A stretch of DNA of 64,000 bases from Emiliania huxleyi CCMP1516 (GCF_000372725.1 NW_005199926.1:546778-610777), one strand, 5' to 3'; positions 10,881 through 23,200 are shown, numbered from the stretch's first letter. Notes: a model not told the origin generated them from the letters alone. Program-made: numbers and translations.

Positions 10881-11352
10881 ATCGTTGGGCGCACGGAGGG
10901 AAGGAGAGGTGGGCTCCTGCCCGAGAAGGTCGCGGGACCTGCGCAGAGCTCGCTCTGCGTGATGCCGCTCGAGCTTGGGCGTGCACGCAAGGGGTCACGC
11001 GCAAGCAAGAGCAAACAACTGGGAAGTTCACAGCTGAGCTTACCCAAAGAACGCCGTTCTCACCCATATAACCTTCGCGTGGGGGTGCCGCGTCCACGAC
11101 CACGTCCTGTTTTTGTCACCTGTGATCACGTGGCCCTCCGCCTGAAGTTTCTAGTTTGTAATATTGTAAAATTAATATTTGCGATTTGGCTTTTGTCTAA
11201 CTCTTTATTTATTTATTTAACACTGGACACCTGTGTTGCTGTGTTAGTTAGTGCCAGTGTGCTCGCCAGCCGCCAGTCGCACAGTCCCGTGCCCAGTGTT
11301 GTCTGTTGTGAGGGAGAAAAGGAATTTGGCAATGGCATGGCGGCGCCTCAGC

Positions 11353-14300
11353 TCAACCCAGCCTCTCAGGACCAAACACCGCGCACAGGGGCAGGAAGAG
11401 AAACACGGCCTGCACTGCGTTGAGCCCAACCGCGGCCGTCACCAAGTGGGAGAGCGAGAGCAGAAAGGGGAACTCGCACCCAAACATGAAGAGCAGCGAG
11501 CCGCAGGTGGTGAGCGCGCCGCCGAGCCTATTCGCAGCAGTCGCAGTTTGGGTGCCAGTGCGCACTTCGAGGCGGACAGGGGCGATGCGGCGCACAATGT
11601 GGGCCCCATGTGCACGGCTGCAAACGCGACGCGCTCCTCGCGGGTGGGGCTCTTGCCGGCGCGGCTCGGCGGCGCGGCGCGGTACGCCGTGGCGAGGTGT
11701 AGCGCGTAGTCAAAGGAGAAGCCGGCCATCACCGCGACGCCGCACATCTCTCGAATCCCGAGCTCGACGCCTACTCGCAGCGACACGGGGGCGACGCGTC
11801 GAGTGCGGAGGCGCCGTCCGGGGTGTGCGACGGGCGGGGAGCGGCATCTCTCGTCACCGCAGAGCTGAGCGGCGCCCAGCACGGAGCCGATGACGCCGGC
11901 GACGGTGGCGGTGGCGAGGGAGGCGAGGGCGAGTGAGCGAGTCGCAACGGCGACGATCACATAGCACAGCGCGAACGCTGCGGCGAGCGAGCTGCTGAGC
12001 GCGTGGAAGAGCCGCGGGTAGAGCGACGCCACGGCGAAGGCGGAGACGAGCACGCGGCCGGTCTCCTTGCGCGATGCCTCCTGGTACACGATCGGGAAGG
12101 CGCGGCGGAGCGGTGGCGGCGCGTCCGCGAGCAAACGGCTGAGCACGGTGTCCCACAGCGCGCGCAGCTCGAGCCAATCGAGCCAAGTGGCTTGCGGGTA
12201 CGAATAGGTGGTGAGGAAGGGCAGGCACAGGAACGCCAGCTCCGAGTCGATGAAACCCACTTGGGAACGGTACGGGGCGCCCCGCGACGAAGCGAGCCAA
12301 GAGTGGATTGCAACTGTGAAATTGCCGCGGTGGCCACTAGGCAGGCCTGTCACAGGCGGCGATGGGTCGAACAAGGGCGCATCACGAACCGAAGCGTCGC
12401 CGCCGTCGCCGCCGCCGCTGCCGCCGCTGCCGCCGCGGCCAGCGCCGCCGTCGGCCACGCTGTCAGCCCCGCTGGGTCCGGCGCCGCCGCCCGCACCGCT
12501 GCCACCGTCGTCTTTTGTGAGGCCCGTCGTGTTGGTGGAGTGGCGCCTCGCCCTCTCTCGCTGCTGCCGCGCCTTTTCCTCCTTTTGGGCCGCAACCTCG
12601 ACGTTGTGTCGTCGCCACGCCTCGAGAAAGAAGAGCGGCGCGCCCTCCCGCACGAGCGTCGGCGGTCGGCAGAGCCGCAGCTCGCACGGCTCACGCGGCA
12701 GAGCAGCGGAGAGTCCGAGGAGCGCGCGCTGAGTGTCCGCGTCGGACAGATCAAATCCGGCGTCCAACACGGGACGGCCGCGCTGCGTGTCAATCGCAAA
12801 GCGCGAAGTCTCATCGGAGCGGTCGATGGCGGCGAGGCCGAATACCACGCAACCCGGCAGCGCGGTTGTCCGGAGGCTGCCGCCGTGCGCCGCCGCGCGC
12901 ACCTTGTCGTCATCCTCTAGCGCGGCGGCGGCGCGACTGAACATGTGGTCGGGGAGAAGCATGCTCTCCTGCGTTCGTGGCAGCTGCAGCCGCGCCGCCT
13001 GCCGCCAAAGCAACGCCGAAACGCCTCCGAGCACCGCGATGAGCCCAACGGCGAGAGGCTTCAACTTGAGCCCGGCGCTGCCAGGCCGGGCGAGGGGCAG
13101 CCGCAGCTGCCGCGAAGCGTTGAGCTGGCGCGCGTATGACTCAAACCAACGGCGTACGATCGGCCGCCCTCCTGGGGTCAGCTCGCCGGCGCCCCGGTCG
13201 CCGGCTGCCTGATCCTCGACGGGGCTGAGCTGCTCCTCGACATCCTACAGGCGCAACACGCTCGCGCTGGGGTGGGAAGAGCGTAGCCCGCACCCTGCCT
13301 CTCCCGCGGAGCGCTCGCCTCGGCGCTGCTGACGCGGCGGAGGGGCGCGTGGCCGTGCCGGACTCGCACCGTCAGCTCGCTCGAGCACAGCCACGAGAGA
13401 GCGCAGGACACGGCGGCGGCGGCGGCCTGCCTGGGCGGGTGGCGCTCGTGGAGGATGACGAGGCAGGGCCAGAGGGTGAGGGTGAGCGCGTAGTCGATGG
13501 CGACAGACAAGCCGGCAAAGATGCCGAGCGAAGAGACCACCGGCAGCGGGGTCAGCGCGAGGGCCCAAAAGCTGAGCGCGGTCGTGAGCGAGGTCGTCAG
13601 CAGCGCGGGGCCTGCCCTCGCCAGCGCGGCCTCGACGTGCTCCGCCTCGGAGCGCGGCTCGCGCTGTCGCCGCCCGCCCGGCGGCGGTGTCCCCTTGCGG
13701 TCCTCACCCCCTCCCCCGCTGCTCTCGCCGCCAGCCTCCTCGCCCCCTCCCCCTGCGTCCGCACCCTCGTCTGGCGCAGGGGCAAACCGCTCGAGCTGCC
13801 ACGCCGACATGAAGACGAAGAGGTCGTCCGCGCCGATGCCGACGAGCACGAAGAAGGCGAGCGTTGAGATGGCCGCCGTCATTGGCACGAAGAGCGCGTA
13901 CAGAAGCCACGAGATCGGGAGCGCGGCGAGGATCTGCCAGATGCCGAGGGTCGCGAGCCAGCGCGAGCGGAGATGCAGCGCCATCAGCACCCACACGAAG
14001 AGCACGGAGCCCGCCGACCACAGCACTGCCTGGTCGGCGAGCGATACCGCCTGCAGCCGCATGCAGAGTCGCGAGCCGTGATGTGGGCGGGGTCCTGAGC
14101 TCCTCGCCTGGCTGTGGTGTGGCTGTGGTGTGGCCGTGGTGTGTGTGTGTGCGTGCACGTGTGCGTGCACGTGTGTGTGGGGGGGGGGGGGCGGGGGGGG
14201 CGTGCGAACGTGCGAGCGTTGTGGGTGTGGTTATGTGTGGATGTGGATGTGGGGATTTGCCTCGGAGCGGGAAAGCTCCATCGATCCGAGGTAGTCAGCC

Positions 14301-15660
14301 TGTTCATGGCAAGGCAACGTGAGGCGCGCGCGGCCGTGCGGTCGTATGCGCATCGAGTTAAAGGGCGGAGGGGCGGAGGGGCGGAGGGGCGGAGGGGCGC
14401 GAAGAGTCGCGGGGGCCCGAGGCGCGCGAGAGGAGAAGAGGAGCCGAGGAGCCACCGGGCCGCGACCTGCAGAGCGTGTGGCAGTGCCGCGTGGCCTCGC
14501 CAGAGAGACGAGATGGGCGAGGGCGGCCGTAGTGCGAGGCCGGCCGCGAGCGACTGCGCGAAGCGCCTCTCGAGGTCGTTGCGGAGCTGCAGCTGCAGCG
14601 AGCGCGCCTCGTCGTCGTTTGGCGCGATGCCGCCCCCGATGTAGCTGAGCAGCCGCGGGTCGAGCGGCTCGCCAAAGGAGGTCACCTGAGAGGGGCGGCG
14701 CGGAAAGGTGTGCGGGGAGAGGGCCGCGCCACATGGGGGGCCGCGGTGCCTCCGTGCGCGCGCCGAGGAGGCTTGCGACACGTGGCCGCGCGTTGCGGCG
14801 CTCGCGTCGACGAGCGGAGAGAGTTGCTCGCGCACGGTCCGGGCCACGGGGTCGCTGGGGCTGCTGGCGTTGGCGCTGGCCGTGCCGCCGGTGGCGGCGA
14901 GCTCGAGCAGCTGCGCGGCGCGCGCCTCGACGTACTCTTGCGGAAGGAGCGGGCAGCTGCGCGTGTGGCTGCCTCGCTCGAAGCCGGCCGAGGTGGCGAG
15001 GAGCAGCTCTCGGCTCACGGAGGGCGGAGGCTCGACGACGCGCGCAAAGGGCGAGACGCGGCGCAGCCAGCGCAGCTGCTTCTCGATAGCGAGGACCAGC
15101 TGCCAGTTGACGTAAAAGAAGGCGGTCGGCGATGTGAGCTGCAGCGAGCAAGAGCGGCCGGACATACTCGAGCGCGAGGCGAGGCCGGGGATCGGCAGCG
15201 CGCCGTCGTAGCAGAGCAGGTCGTAGCCGTCGGTGCCGAGGAGCACGTTGTCGACCTCACAGATGGCCTGCGGGCGCGCGATTGGATCAGAGAGGGGAGC
15301 GTGGCATGCGCAGGGAGGCGTGCGCGGGCGGCGAGCCTGCAGCCGCTCCGGCGTCAGCAGCGGCTCACCTCCAGCTGAATAGACGAGCACCACGGCGCTG
15401 TCGAGCGAGGAGAGGACGGTGCGAGGGCGTGCGCGGCTACCAGCCGCCCAGGCGTCCGCAGCCTTGAGTGCGGCGTTGGCGAGGTCCATCTCGTCAACGG
15501 CTGGCGCTCCTCGTACGAGGAGTTCGAACGCGCCATAATTTTGAAAGTGCGTGCGGCCAAGCAGCAGGAGCAGGCCGCCGCTGACCCACGCCGAGGCGAA
15601 GAGAAGGGAGGCGAGCGCGCAGGCGTGGCGGACCAGGAAGCCGCTGTAAGCTTTCAGCAT
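11353..15660 (-). CDS. Dispatched/Patched-like RND membrane protein
   Basis: Six exons join in frame to about 1161 residues: 15660-15337, 15267-14773, 14685-14467, 14050-13427, 13244-11596, 11527-11353. Introns 1, 2 and 4 fit GC-AG; introns 3 and 5 fit GT-AG. The product has the two-fold RND layout of Dispatched, Patched and NPC1. TM1 lies near residues 13-36 and is followed by a luminal domain. A first sterol-sensing-like bundle holds FFVLVGIGADDLFVFM, with GADD near 419-422 as in Dispatched. After a loop comes a second hydrophobic start (LAVGLIAVLGGVSALLW), then another luminal domain and a second bundle with GFSFDYALHLATAY. These proteins use ion gradients to move lipids or lipid-linked cargo; the cargo here is unknown. 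Gly/Ser/Glu-rich inserts interrupt cytoplasmic and luminal loops. Confidence 0.85.
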
Positions 15661-15698
15661 TCTTCGACCGCCGCGCAGCAGGCGCCGTCCCCTTCAGG

Positions 15699-15711
15699 AG
15701 GTCAGACCGAC

Positions 15712-15746
<35 letters not shown>

Positions 15747-16576
15747 CGTGAGGCGCATGCGCCCAGGATGGGAGGGGGCATGCGTAACGACACTGCTAGA
15801 GATGCCTTTCGGGGCCCAGAGACAAAACTTCTGATGCCATGCGTGACCTAGTAGTGTCCCCAGCTATGGGCGTGTCCACGTTGGAGCCACAGGTGTGGTG
15901 TGGACGCGAGAATAGCTCCGCCGTTCATGGAGGCAACCGATGCGAGTCGACTGGTGTGTGTCGTCGTGGTTTCGTATCAAGAATACTCACTCACTCACGA
16001 CCAAGTGACTGGGACACATCAAGTGCCGGAGTCCCAGTAGGTACCCAGTGAGCCGCCCACTGGGTCGATATGGGCCCCAATGGGCGAGGCGGCTCGCCCC
16101 CACTGGGCCCCCGCCCCCTCCCCAGTGTGCAGCTCGCTCGGTCTCCCCAGTCCCCACTGGGCAGGTCTCGGTCTCCCCACTGAGGGAGAAGAGACTCCCA
16201 CTGAGCCCCCCACTGGGAAGCTCCTTCTTACCACAACCGAGTCTCTCGGGGAACAACGAGCTTCCCACGCACACTGAGTCTCTCAAGAAGGAGCTTCCCA
16301 GTGGGGGGCTCAGTGGGAGTCTCTTCTCCCTCTCAGAGCTCAGTGGGGAGATCGAGAGCTGCCCAGTGGGGAGACCGAGAGCTGCACACTGGGGAGGGGG
16401 CGGGGGCCCAGTGGGGGCGAGCCGCGACCCACTGGGTGGCCCCACTGGGGCCGCGGGCGGTCTCCCCAGTGGCAGTGGTGGAACCTACAACCTTGCTTGC
16501 AGTCGTATACGCTACACCTCCAGTACTTGCACCGGCACTTGATGTGTCCCAGTCACTTGGTCGGTCTGACCTTCCT
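15699..16576. mobile_element. Palindromic non-autonomous element, interrupted
   Basis: The right terminus (16532-16576) is the inverted complement of two left segments: 15699-15717 (19 bp exact) and 16001-16029 (29 bp exact). The ancestral left arm has thus been split by an insertion (15718-15997). The interior is tiled with CCCACTGGG/CCCAGTGGG words in both orientations, so the two halves can fold on each other. It lies just upstream of the Dispatched-like gene and downstream of the sirtuin. No coding capacity. Confidence 0.75.
15718..15997. mobile_element. Nested insertion with 10-bp duplication
   Basis: This 280-bp segment starts with a (TG)n run. It is flanked by CGACCAAGTG at 15708-15717 and again at 15998-16007, as expected for a target-site duplication. 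Removing it with one copy of the repeat restores a continuous left arm for the surrounding element. It has no open frame of note. Confidence 0.65.
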
Positions 16577-16726
16577 AAGGGTTACCCGGTAGGGGAGAGA
16601 AGGCGTTGCGCATATTTCATGCTGGTCGTAGTCAGGCGTATACACCTTCCTTCTAATTAGTAATTTTTCCCGCCCGATCAAGGCACGGCCAAAGAGCCGT
16701 CACCGGTGCAGGACCACGTCCGCCTT

Positions 16727-18304
16727 TCACGTGACCTCCGCCGCCCCCCTGAGCTTGCGCCGCTTGCTGCTCTCCTCCGCCTCGCGCGGCGCAAGCGCGA
16801 GCGGCGTCTGGGCCTAAAAAAGTAAACATAAGGTCGGACGAACGAAATCACAAGCGGCGCGTCTGCGCCTGGGCGACAAACCTGTGCGCGAGGGCGCAGC
16901 GGCGGCGCCCCCTCGCCCTCGCCCTCTCCGCGCGTCTCCTCGGCTAGCTCGCCAAAGACGCTCGTGCAGGGCGGCGAGAAGGAGGTTGGCCCTACGGGCG
17001 CCGCCCCCGCCGCGCCGCCCTCAGCCGCCGCGTCACCCGCCGCCGCCTCGCCGATCTGCGCCGACAGCCAGCCGGCCGCCGCGTCGACCGAACCGACCAG
17101 CTGCGCGTCGAATGCGTGGCCTTCGACCCGACTCGCAGCGAGCAGCAGGCGAGGCACGTGGTGCGACAAGCTCGCGAGGATCGACGCTGCGTGCGTCCCC
17201 GCCGGCGGCGGCTGGCCGAGCACGAGGCAGGCGTCGGCGCGCGGCAGCTGCGTGCGTAGGCCATCCTCCAAGCCGCGGCACGGAGCCGGGTCGTCCGTGC
17301 ACGCGAGGGCGGGGACGATGTGGTTGAGCTCGTGGCTGCCTAGACAGGTACGGCGCCCGCCTTGAGAAAGAAAGCCGCCGAGACGACACGACGCGGCTGA
17401 GCGCGTGGCTGCAGCTGCTGCAGCGCAGCTCGGCCGCCCTCGCGCCGTCGTGCGCCGCGTCTGCGACTGCGCCGAGCCGAGCCGGGTCCGCCGGCGCGCG
17501 GCAGACACAACAGTGCGCCAGCCGGACGGAGCCGTGCAAGTGGCTGACGCGGCGCACGCCGGCGGCGCTCTCGAGCCCGTCGACGTTCGCCTGATGAATG
17601 AAGCATGGATCCTCATGAATGCTCAACACGAACGGCGCTCTCGATCCCGTCGTAGTTTGCCGAGTAGGCGTGCAGCAGTGAGCCGCGCCTCTCGAGCTGC
17701 GCGAGCAGCTTGTGGCACGTCGTCGGCACACACTCTCTCCGGCGCAGCTCGTGCAGCAAATCGTACAGCGGCGCGGGGTTCGCCACAAAGCTGCTCATCT
17801 CGAAGAGCCTGTCATGATCAGCAGTCGTTAATTCTCGACTGATTAATTGATGACAAAGCTGCTCATCTCGAAGAGCCTCTCCGGCGTCGCGAGGCCGTGC
17901 CGCGCCGCGACGCGCTCAAAGAGGTTGGGCGAGCCGTCCACCGGCCGCGCGCCAGCGGGGCTCGGAAAGCATGGGAAGCCGGACGACTCTGACGCGTCCG
18001 CGCCGACCAGGACAAGCACGGCAGACGCACCGGCGAGGATTCGCGCGGCGTCGGTGGCGGTGGTGTCGCCTGCCGAGGCGGGCCGGGACCGTGGCCGGCA
18101 GAGCGAGCGGCACTCGGCCACCAGGTACGCAACCCGCAGCCAGCGCTCCTCCTCGCTCTCGCTGGCCTCGCTCGCGAGGCAGAGGCCGAGATCCGCGAGC
18201 ACGTCCTCCGGGCTCTCGCGCCGGGCGCGGCGGCCCGAGATCCAGGCGCTCACCGCGGCAGGCAGGACGTGCGACGCGCGGCTCGAGCTCGTTGGCCATT
18301 CCAT
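16727..18304 (-). CDS. Divergent sirtuin (SIR2 family)
   Basis: Five exons join in frame to about 432 residues: 18304-17877, 17808-17661, 17590-17413, 17339-16882, 16813-16727. Sirtuins are NAD-dependent protein deacylases. Visible landmarks in order: LVLVGADASESSGFPCF (NAD loop, normally GAGxSxxxGIPDFR), LFEMSSFVANPAPLYDLL, PTTCHKLLAQLERRG, HAYSANVDGLESAAGV (normally TQNIDGLE), HLHGS with the catalytic His, a CxxC plus CxxC zinc site, and ACLVLGQ then PRLLLA for the late Rossmann strands. The glutamine before the conserved Asn-x-Asp is Ala, and the Asp/Arg of the GIPDFR stretch are replaced, so activity may be altered or lost. The C-terminus ends in a basic SSKRRKLRG stretch, a possible nuclear signal. 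Introns 1-3 are GC-AG and flanked by direct repeats; intron 4 is GT-AG. Confidence 0.85.
17314..17412 (-). repeat. Diverged direct repeat bounding sirtuin intron 3
   Basis: 26-bp segments at 17387-17412 (first bases of the intron) and 17314-17339 (first bases of exon 4) match at 21 positions and share the start GCAGCCACG. They lie 73 bp apart, exactly the intron length. Confidence 0.75.
17564..17661 (-). repeat. Diverged direct repeat bounding sirtuin intron 2
   Basis: 28-bp segments at 17634-17661 and 17564-17591 match at 24 positions. They are 70 bp apart, the intron length. Translated, the intron copy reads ANYDGIESA and the exon copy ANVDGLESA. Confidence 0.85.
17785..17878 (-). repeat. 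Exact direct repeat bounding sirtuin intron 1
   Basis: The same 26 bp occurs at 17853-17878 and 17785-17810, 68 bp apart (the intron length). Both copies start AGGCTCTTCGAGATG, so AG|GC serves as the donor in one copy and as the acceptor in the other. The 42-bp filler between them is AT-rich and imperfectly palindromic. Confidence 0.9.
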
Positions 18305-20294
18305 ATTGTTTTCTTTTTTTGAGTAAGTGCTATTTAATCGAGGCTGTCGCCGCCTCGGAGGGCCTGGTGCTCGTGCGCTGCGCCTGGGCTTGCTCAACTG
18401 GGTGTTCACAGCCTTGTTATTGAGAAGAAAATACCTGGTATGGCGCTGTGCGCTGCCGCTGGTCTGTGTACTGTGAGAGGTTCACACAAAAACACAACCC
18501 CGGCCCCAAGACGCACAAGCTCAGACAGTCGAGAAAGGGATAGACAGCAACGACAGTCAGAAGTCAGCGCTGGGTCCCAGGGCGAATGCGATGACGGCCT
18601 CTAGTGTGAGCTCTAGCTATAGTGAGCTCATCGCTACTATATGCAGCGAGTTAGGAGCCGACCGACCCTCGCGTCCGGTGCTCACCGACGGCCGAGCGGG
18701 CCACCCGCCCACGCGCCGCCTACGCGCAGCGCGTGCGCCGCAAACTCGCCCGCCGACAGCGCCGGCCAGACGCCATCGGCCGTCGCGAGAGGCCAGGGCC
18801 CGGCTGTCGCCGCGGGGCCCCCACGAACACCACGCGTCGGATGCGGTACCGAGCGAACTCGCGCGCAAAGTGCACGCCCCACGCCCGCCGCAGCGTCGTA
18901 GCGAAGTAGGACCGCGCCTCCCAGCCGCTCGAAGCTTTGAGCCGTTCTTAAATTTTGGGTATTGGTGATGCCACAAGAGACAAGGGTTGGGCGTGCTCCT
19001 CACTCCCTTCGTTGCGTTCCTTTGGCATGGAACGTTTCATGTAACCTGTGCTGAGGCTTGCTCCGCCTCCGAGGAGCCTACAGACCGTAATCACAGGCCG
19101 TCTGAGCACCTCACAGGCCAATGCACGAGCGAGGGGGCGTCGGTGGAGTCCTCTTCACAGCTGCATGCCTTTCCTCCTTTAGGTGCTTCTAAGTATGTTC
19201 CGATTCCTATGTCCGAGACTGCTGAGTGAGTACACTGCGCCTGCTTGCTTTCTCTTTTGTGCTCGGCGTCTGATCTCGGTTGTCGGTATTGCCGTTTTGC
19301 CGTTTTGCCGTTTTGCCGTTCATCTCGTTCCTTATTATACTATATTCGACGTCTTGCTCATATGCGTTTTTCCGGGACCGGGGGTGGGTTCCGATTCGTT
19401 TCCGATTCGTTTTCCAGTTCCCCCTCCCTGACGAAATTCTTGCCCCCTCTCCTTGCCGTACATACACAGAGTGCAAGTGGTCTCACGACTCACGTCTCAG
19501 CCCCCACAGTACCGTGTCGCCTTTCTGGCTGTTTCATCGTGACTCCCGCTCGTTCGTGTATCGTGAGACGGTGAGAGGCAGACGAGACTCGTCTGTCGGG
19601 ACTCGAGTGCGTGGGTCGCGGGTCGCGCTGTGTCGTCCGCACGTCGTCTTCGACTCGCGCGATAGCACCGTCCTCTACCGTAACGAACGGAGCCATAGAC
19701 AGATGCGTCATGGAGGAGCACCTCAAGGCAGGTATCTGAGTCGTTAATATGAAACATCTGCTGACAAGACGTCAAGCGAAGCCAGGCCAATATCAGAAAA
19801 CTGGCCAGCCTGTCTCCGGCGGACACCTGGGCTCCATGGCGCACGTCGACATATTTTGGTGCCGGCTGCGGCACCAGCTGCATTAATGTCCGAGCGTGGC
19901 TCATATTCTTGCGGAGGCAGACCGCCTTGGCAAGCAACAAAGAATGGCACGTCGTACCCCAAAGTGAGCTCTCCGTCTTGACGATGCTCGGCTCGAGGAA
20001 GGCGCGCCACGCCACGGCTGGTGGAGGTGCGTGGTGGGGCTTATGTGCACCCACCGAAAAAGTGATCAACCCGCCACGACTGCAGCACGCGGCCGCTCGT
20101 CACATCTCCGCGTTTGAGCCACCGCGGAGCGTGCATAACGCGCGCCGCGTCGACATGATGCACGTACATTCACATACATATGCACACTAGATGCTAAGGT
20201 CCGACCTGTGGGCACACTGGCCTGCGCTCGGCACCGGGCACCGTCTCGGTATACAAAATGCGCCTGCGGGCGGACCCTCACAGCTCACAGATCA
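18305..20294. other. No supported gene
   Basis: No convincing coding segment on either strand. A short CGTTTTGC tandem run lies near 19294-19322, and GATTCGTTTCC words repeat near 19390. A possible promoter for the minus-strand sirtuin would lie at its 5' side here, but I see no diagnostic element. Confidence 0.4.
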
Positions 20295-23200
20295 CTAGAT
20301 GCGGTAGCCGCCGTCGTCCACGACGCCCGAGCCCCGCGAGAACGGGTTGTTGGACGGATCGGAGCCGGATCTCTCGGCTGGCGTCTCGAGCATCCTCCTG
20401 CCCCCCTTGCCGCGCGGATGCTGGGGCGCCGGCGCGTCGATGGGCACGCCGAGCACGCTGGAGAGCTCGTGCGCACGGCCGAGGGGCGGCATGCCGGCGT
20501 CCACGCGCTCCTTGTCGGCGCAGAGGCAGAGGAAGATCGTGTCGATTGCCATGTTGTAGACGCCAAAGAAGACGAGCGCGACGGCGAAGGCGGCGAAGAA
20601 GATGCACACCGCGGGCGCGAGCGGCGAGTAGAGCGCGGAATCGTACGGCGGCGCCTGCACGAGGATGCGCCAGCCGAGGAACGCGCAGCCCGCCGCGACG
20701 AGCAGCTTGCCCAGAAAGAGGAAGGCGGCGGCGACGAAGCGGAGCGAGGCGGCACCGGCGAGGTTGGTGGTGAGCAGGCGGACCGCCTCGGCCGCAGAGG
20801 GGCAGAAGGAGCGCTTGGAGCGCATCATCTGGGCGTACGCGTAGCGCGAGAGCGCCTCGAGGCTCTTTTCGACGCACTTGAGGCAGCAGCTGATGCAGCA
20901 GAGGCACATCGCCGCGAGGCGGTTCGAGCCGTTGCAGCCGCACGCGTCCAAGCCGCGCGAGACGCGCTGGTAAAACGTGCGCTTGAGCAGGAAGAAGGCG
21001 ATGCGGATGAGCTTGAGCGTGGTGATGAGCAGCGAGCCGGCGGCGATCGAGCCGGCGTGGTACCGCAGCGCGTGCCAAAGGCCGAGGGCGACGGCGGAGC
21101 CGCCGCAGCAGCGCGTCGCGCTGCGGTCGGTGTTGCGGTGCAGGTACCACTTGGTCACCGCGCCGCCGACCGCCGCGTGCTGCGTGTGACGCACAAAGAC
21201 GACGAGCCAGATGGAGACGACGATGGCGACGAGCAGCAAGTACTCGGTGCGCGAGTCGAGGTAGAGGGAGCCAAAGCCGGGCCTGCCGGGGCGAAGCGTG
21301 GGCGAGGAGGGCATGCCGTCAGAGGGGGCAAGGCGCGCGAGGAGGGCATGGGGTGATGCCGTCAGAGGGGGCAAGGCGAGTCTAGCTGCAGGGGAGAGCT
21401 GCGAACGCCTGCCGTAGGCGATCTCGCCGCAGGAGGCCAGCAGCAGCAGCAGCATCCCGCCGCCGCAGAGGGCGCCGATGGCAAGGCTGGCGCTTGCGAG
21501 CGGCAGAATCAGCAACGCTGGCAGCTGCCCGACCGCGAGGGCGGCGACCGCGAGCGCCCGCGCTGCGAGCTGGATCTGCGACAACAAAGGGTGGGGTGGG
21601 TGGGTGGGTGGGTGGGTGGGGTCCCACNNNNNNNNNNNNNNNNNNNNNNNNNNNNNNNNNNNNNNNNNNNNNNNNNNNNNNNNNNNNNNNNNNNNNNNNN
21701 NNNNNNNNNNNNNNNNNNNNNNNNNNNACCAATGGGTGGGGTCGCCGGGTTCCACCGTCCCCTCGTGGGGTGGGGGTGGGGGGGTTGCACAAGGCCAAAC
21801 CCCTGGACTGAAACGCACGACGGGACAGTTGAGAGCGGGCAACCCTCTGACCAGGCCGTGGCGAGGCGTGGCGCGTGTCGCGGGTGCTAACGCCGCTGCG
21901 GGCGGTGCGGAGCCCACACCTGCTTGCGGAAGCACAGGACGAGGAGCACGTAGATGGCGCCGAGCGAGACAAACACGAAGAAGGAGATGTAGGCGGCATC
22001 CGCCTGCGACGTGAAGTCGCCCTCCTCGCCGTACCGCACGTCCGCCTTCATCGCCTGCTGCCTCGTCCACAGCCACCAGCAGAGCACGCCGTCCGCTGCG
22101 GCGAGGCCGAAGAGAGTGATCCAAACCATCAGACCGGCGAGGAAGCGGATGAGCAGCAGCCAGGCGAAGCCAACGAGGAGCGCCACCGCCGAGCAGCCAG
22201 CCAGGACCTGGGAGCGGGGTGCGGGACCAGGGGCGGTGAGGTGTGGAGGGGGTGGAGGTGTGGCGTGGTGCCACAGTGGGGCGGGGGATTTGGGGGGGGG
22301 CGAAGGGGTTGGGTTCAAGGTGCGGGGAGTGGCACCGGCCACGCGACCGACAAGTCCTCCACCGCCATGTGCGGCAGCGAAGAGATCAGCCGCCGCAGCT
22401 CGTCCATGTCCTGCGGCGAGAGTTCCGTGCTGCCGTCGCCGCTGCCGCCCTCGAGCCCTTCATACGCGGAGGCGGCATAGTCGGGGTTGCCGCTGGTGCC
22501 GACGGTGGCGCCGAGGACGGCGACGGCAGCGACGACGTCCGCCATGGCGGCGAGGGTCGCGTCCTGCTGCGGGAGACACATCTGCAGCACCCGAGTCGTC
22601 GGGTACGGAGGGAAGCACACGTCGCAGTCTTGCAGCGGGTCGGCACAGGCGGCGGCCGCCACAGCGCCCGCGCGCAGAAAGTAGGCGTTGCGGTAGGCGA
22701 CGCACTGGGGGAGGTCGCCGCCCCCGTCGGGGCACTCTGGCGGCGGGCCGGAGGCGTACTTCCCGGTGCAGACCCAGGTGCCTGTGGGGCGGGGGGCCTG
22801 GCCGGTCGATGGCGTGCAGATCCGGGTCGGGGTGGTCGCCGGGGCACTCGTCGAGGCAGACGGCGACGGGCGCAAATCCGCCCAGCTCGCCCGCGGGCAG
22901 GGTGAAGTAGAGGACACTGCGGGACGTGTGGTCGCGCATGCCTCTCCGCACTCGCGAGGAGGGAGGCCGTGACGAGATACGCGCGCCGGGGTGGAGCTTC
23001 TCGAAGAGGGTCAACTCGTCGTCCCGCGGCTCAATAAACTCTGGCAGACCGGTCGCCTCGATCGAGTTGTCTTGACCGCACAAGTCAGCCTGTGGGGCGC
23101 GCACCCGCACCGTGAGAAAAGCCGTTTGGCGAACGCACACGCGCATGGGGAAAGCGAGTCCGGGCGCTGCGCGCCATGTAGTCCTGCCCGTAGAGCACAC

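Noticed and set aside
12003..12920. 305-codon plus-strand frame
   Set aside because: Antisense of the Dispatched-like fifth exon, without any motif of its own.
20208..21356. 382-codon plus-strand frame
   Set aside because: Exact antisense of the conserved SLC44 transmembrane exons; GC-rich shadow.
22780..22846. Apparent frameshift in the SLC44 gene
   Set aside because: A 64-nt GC-AG intron (22782-22845) joins CLDEC to TWVCTGKYASG in frame, which fits the intron habits of the neighbouring genes better than a sequencing or inactivating error.
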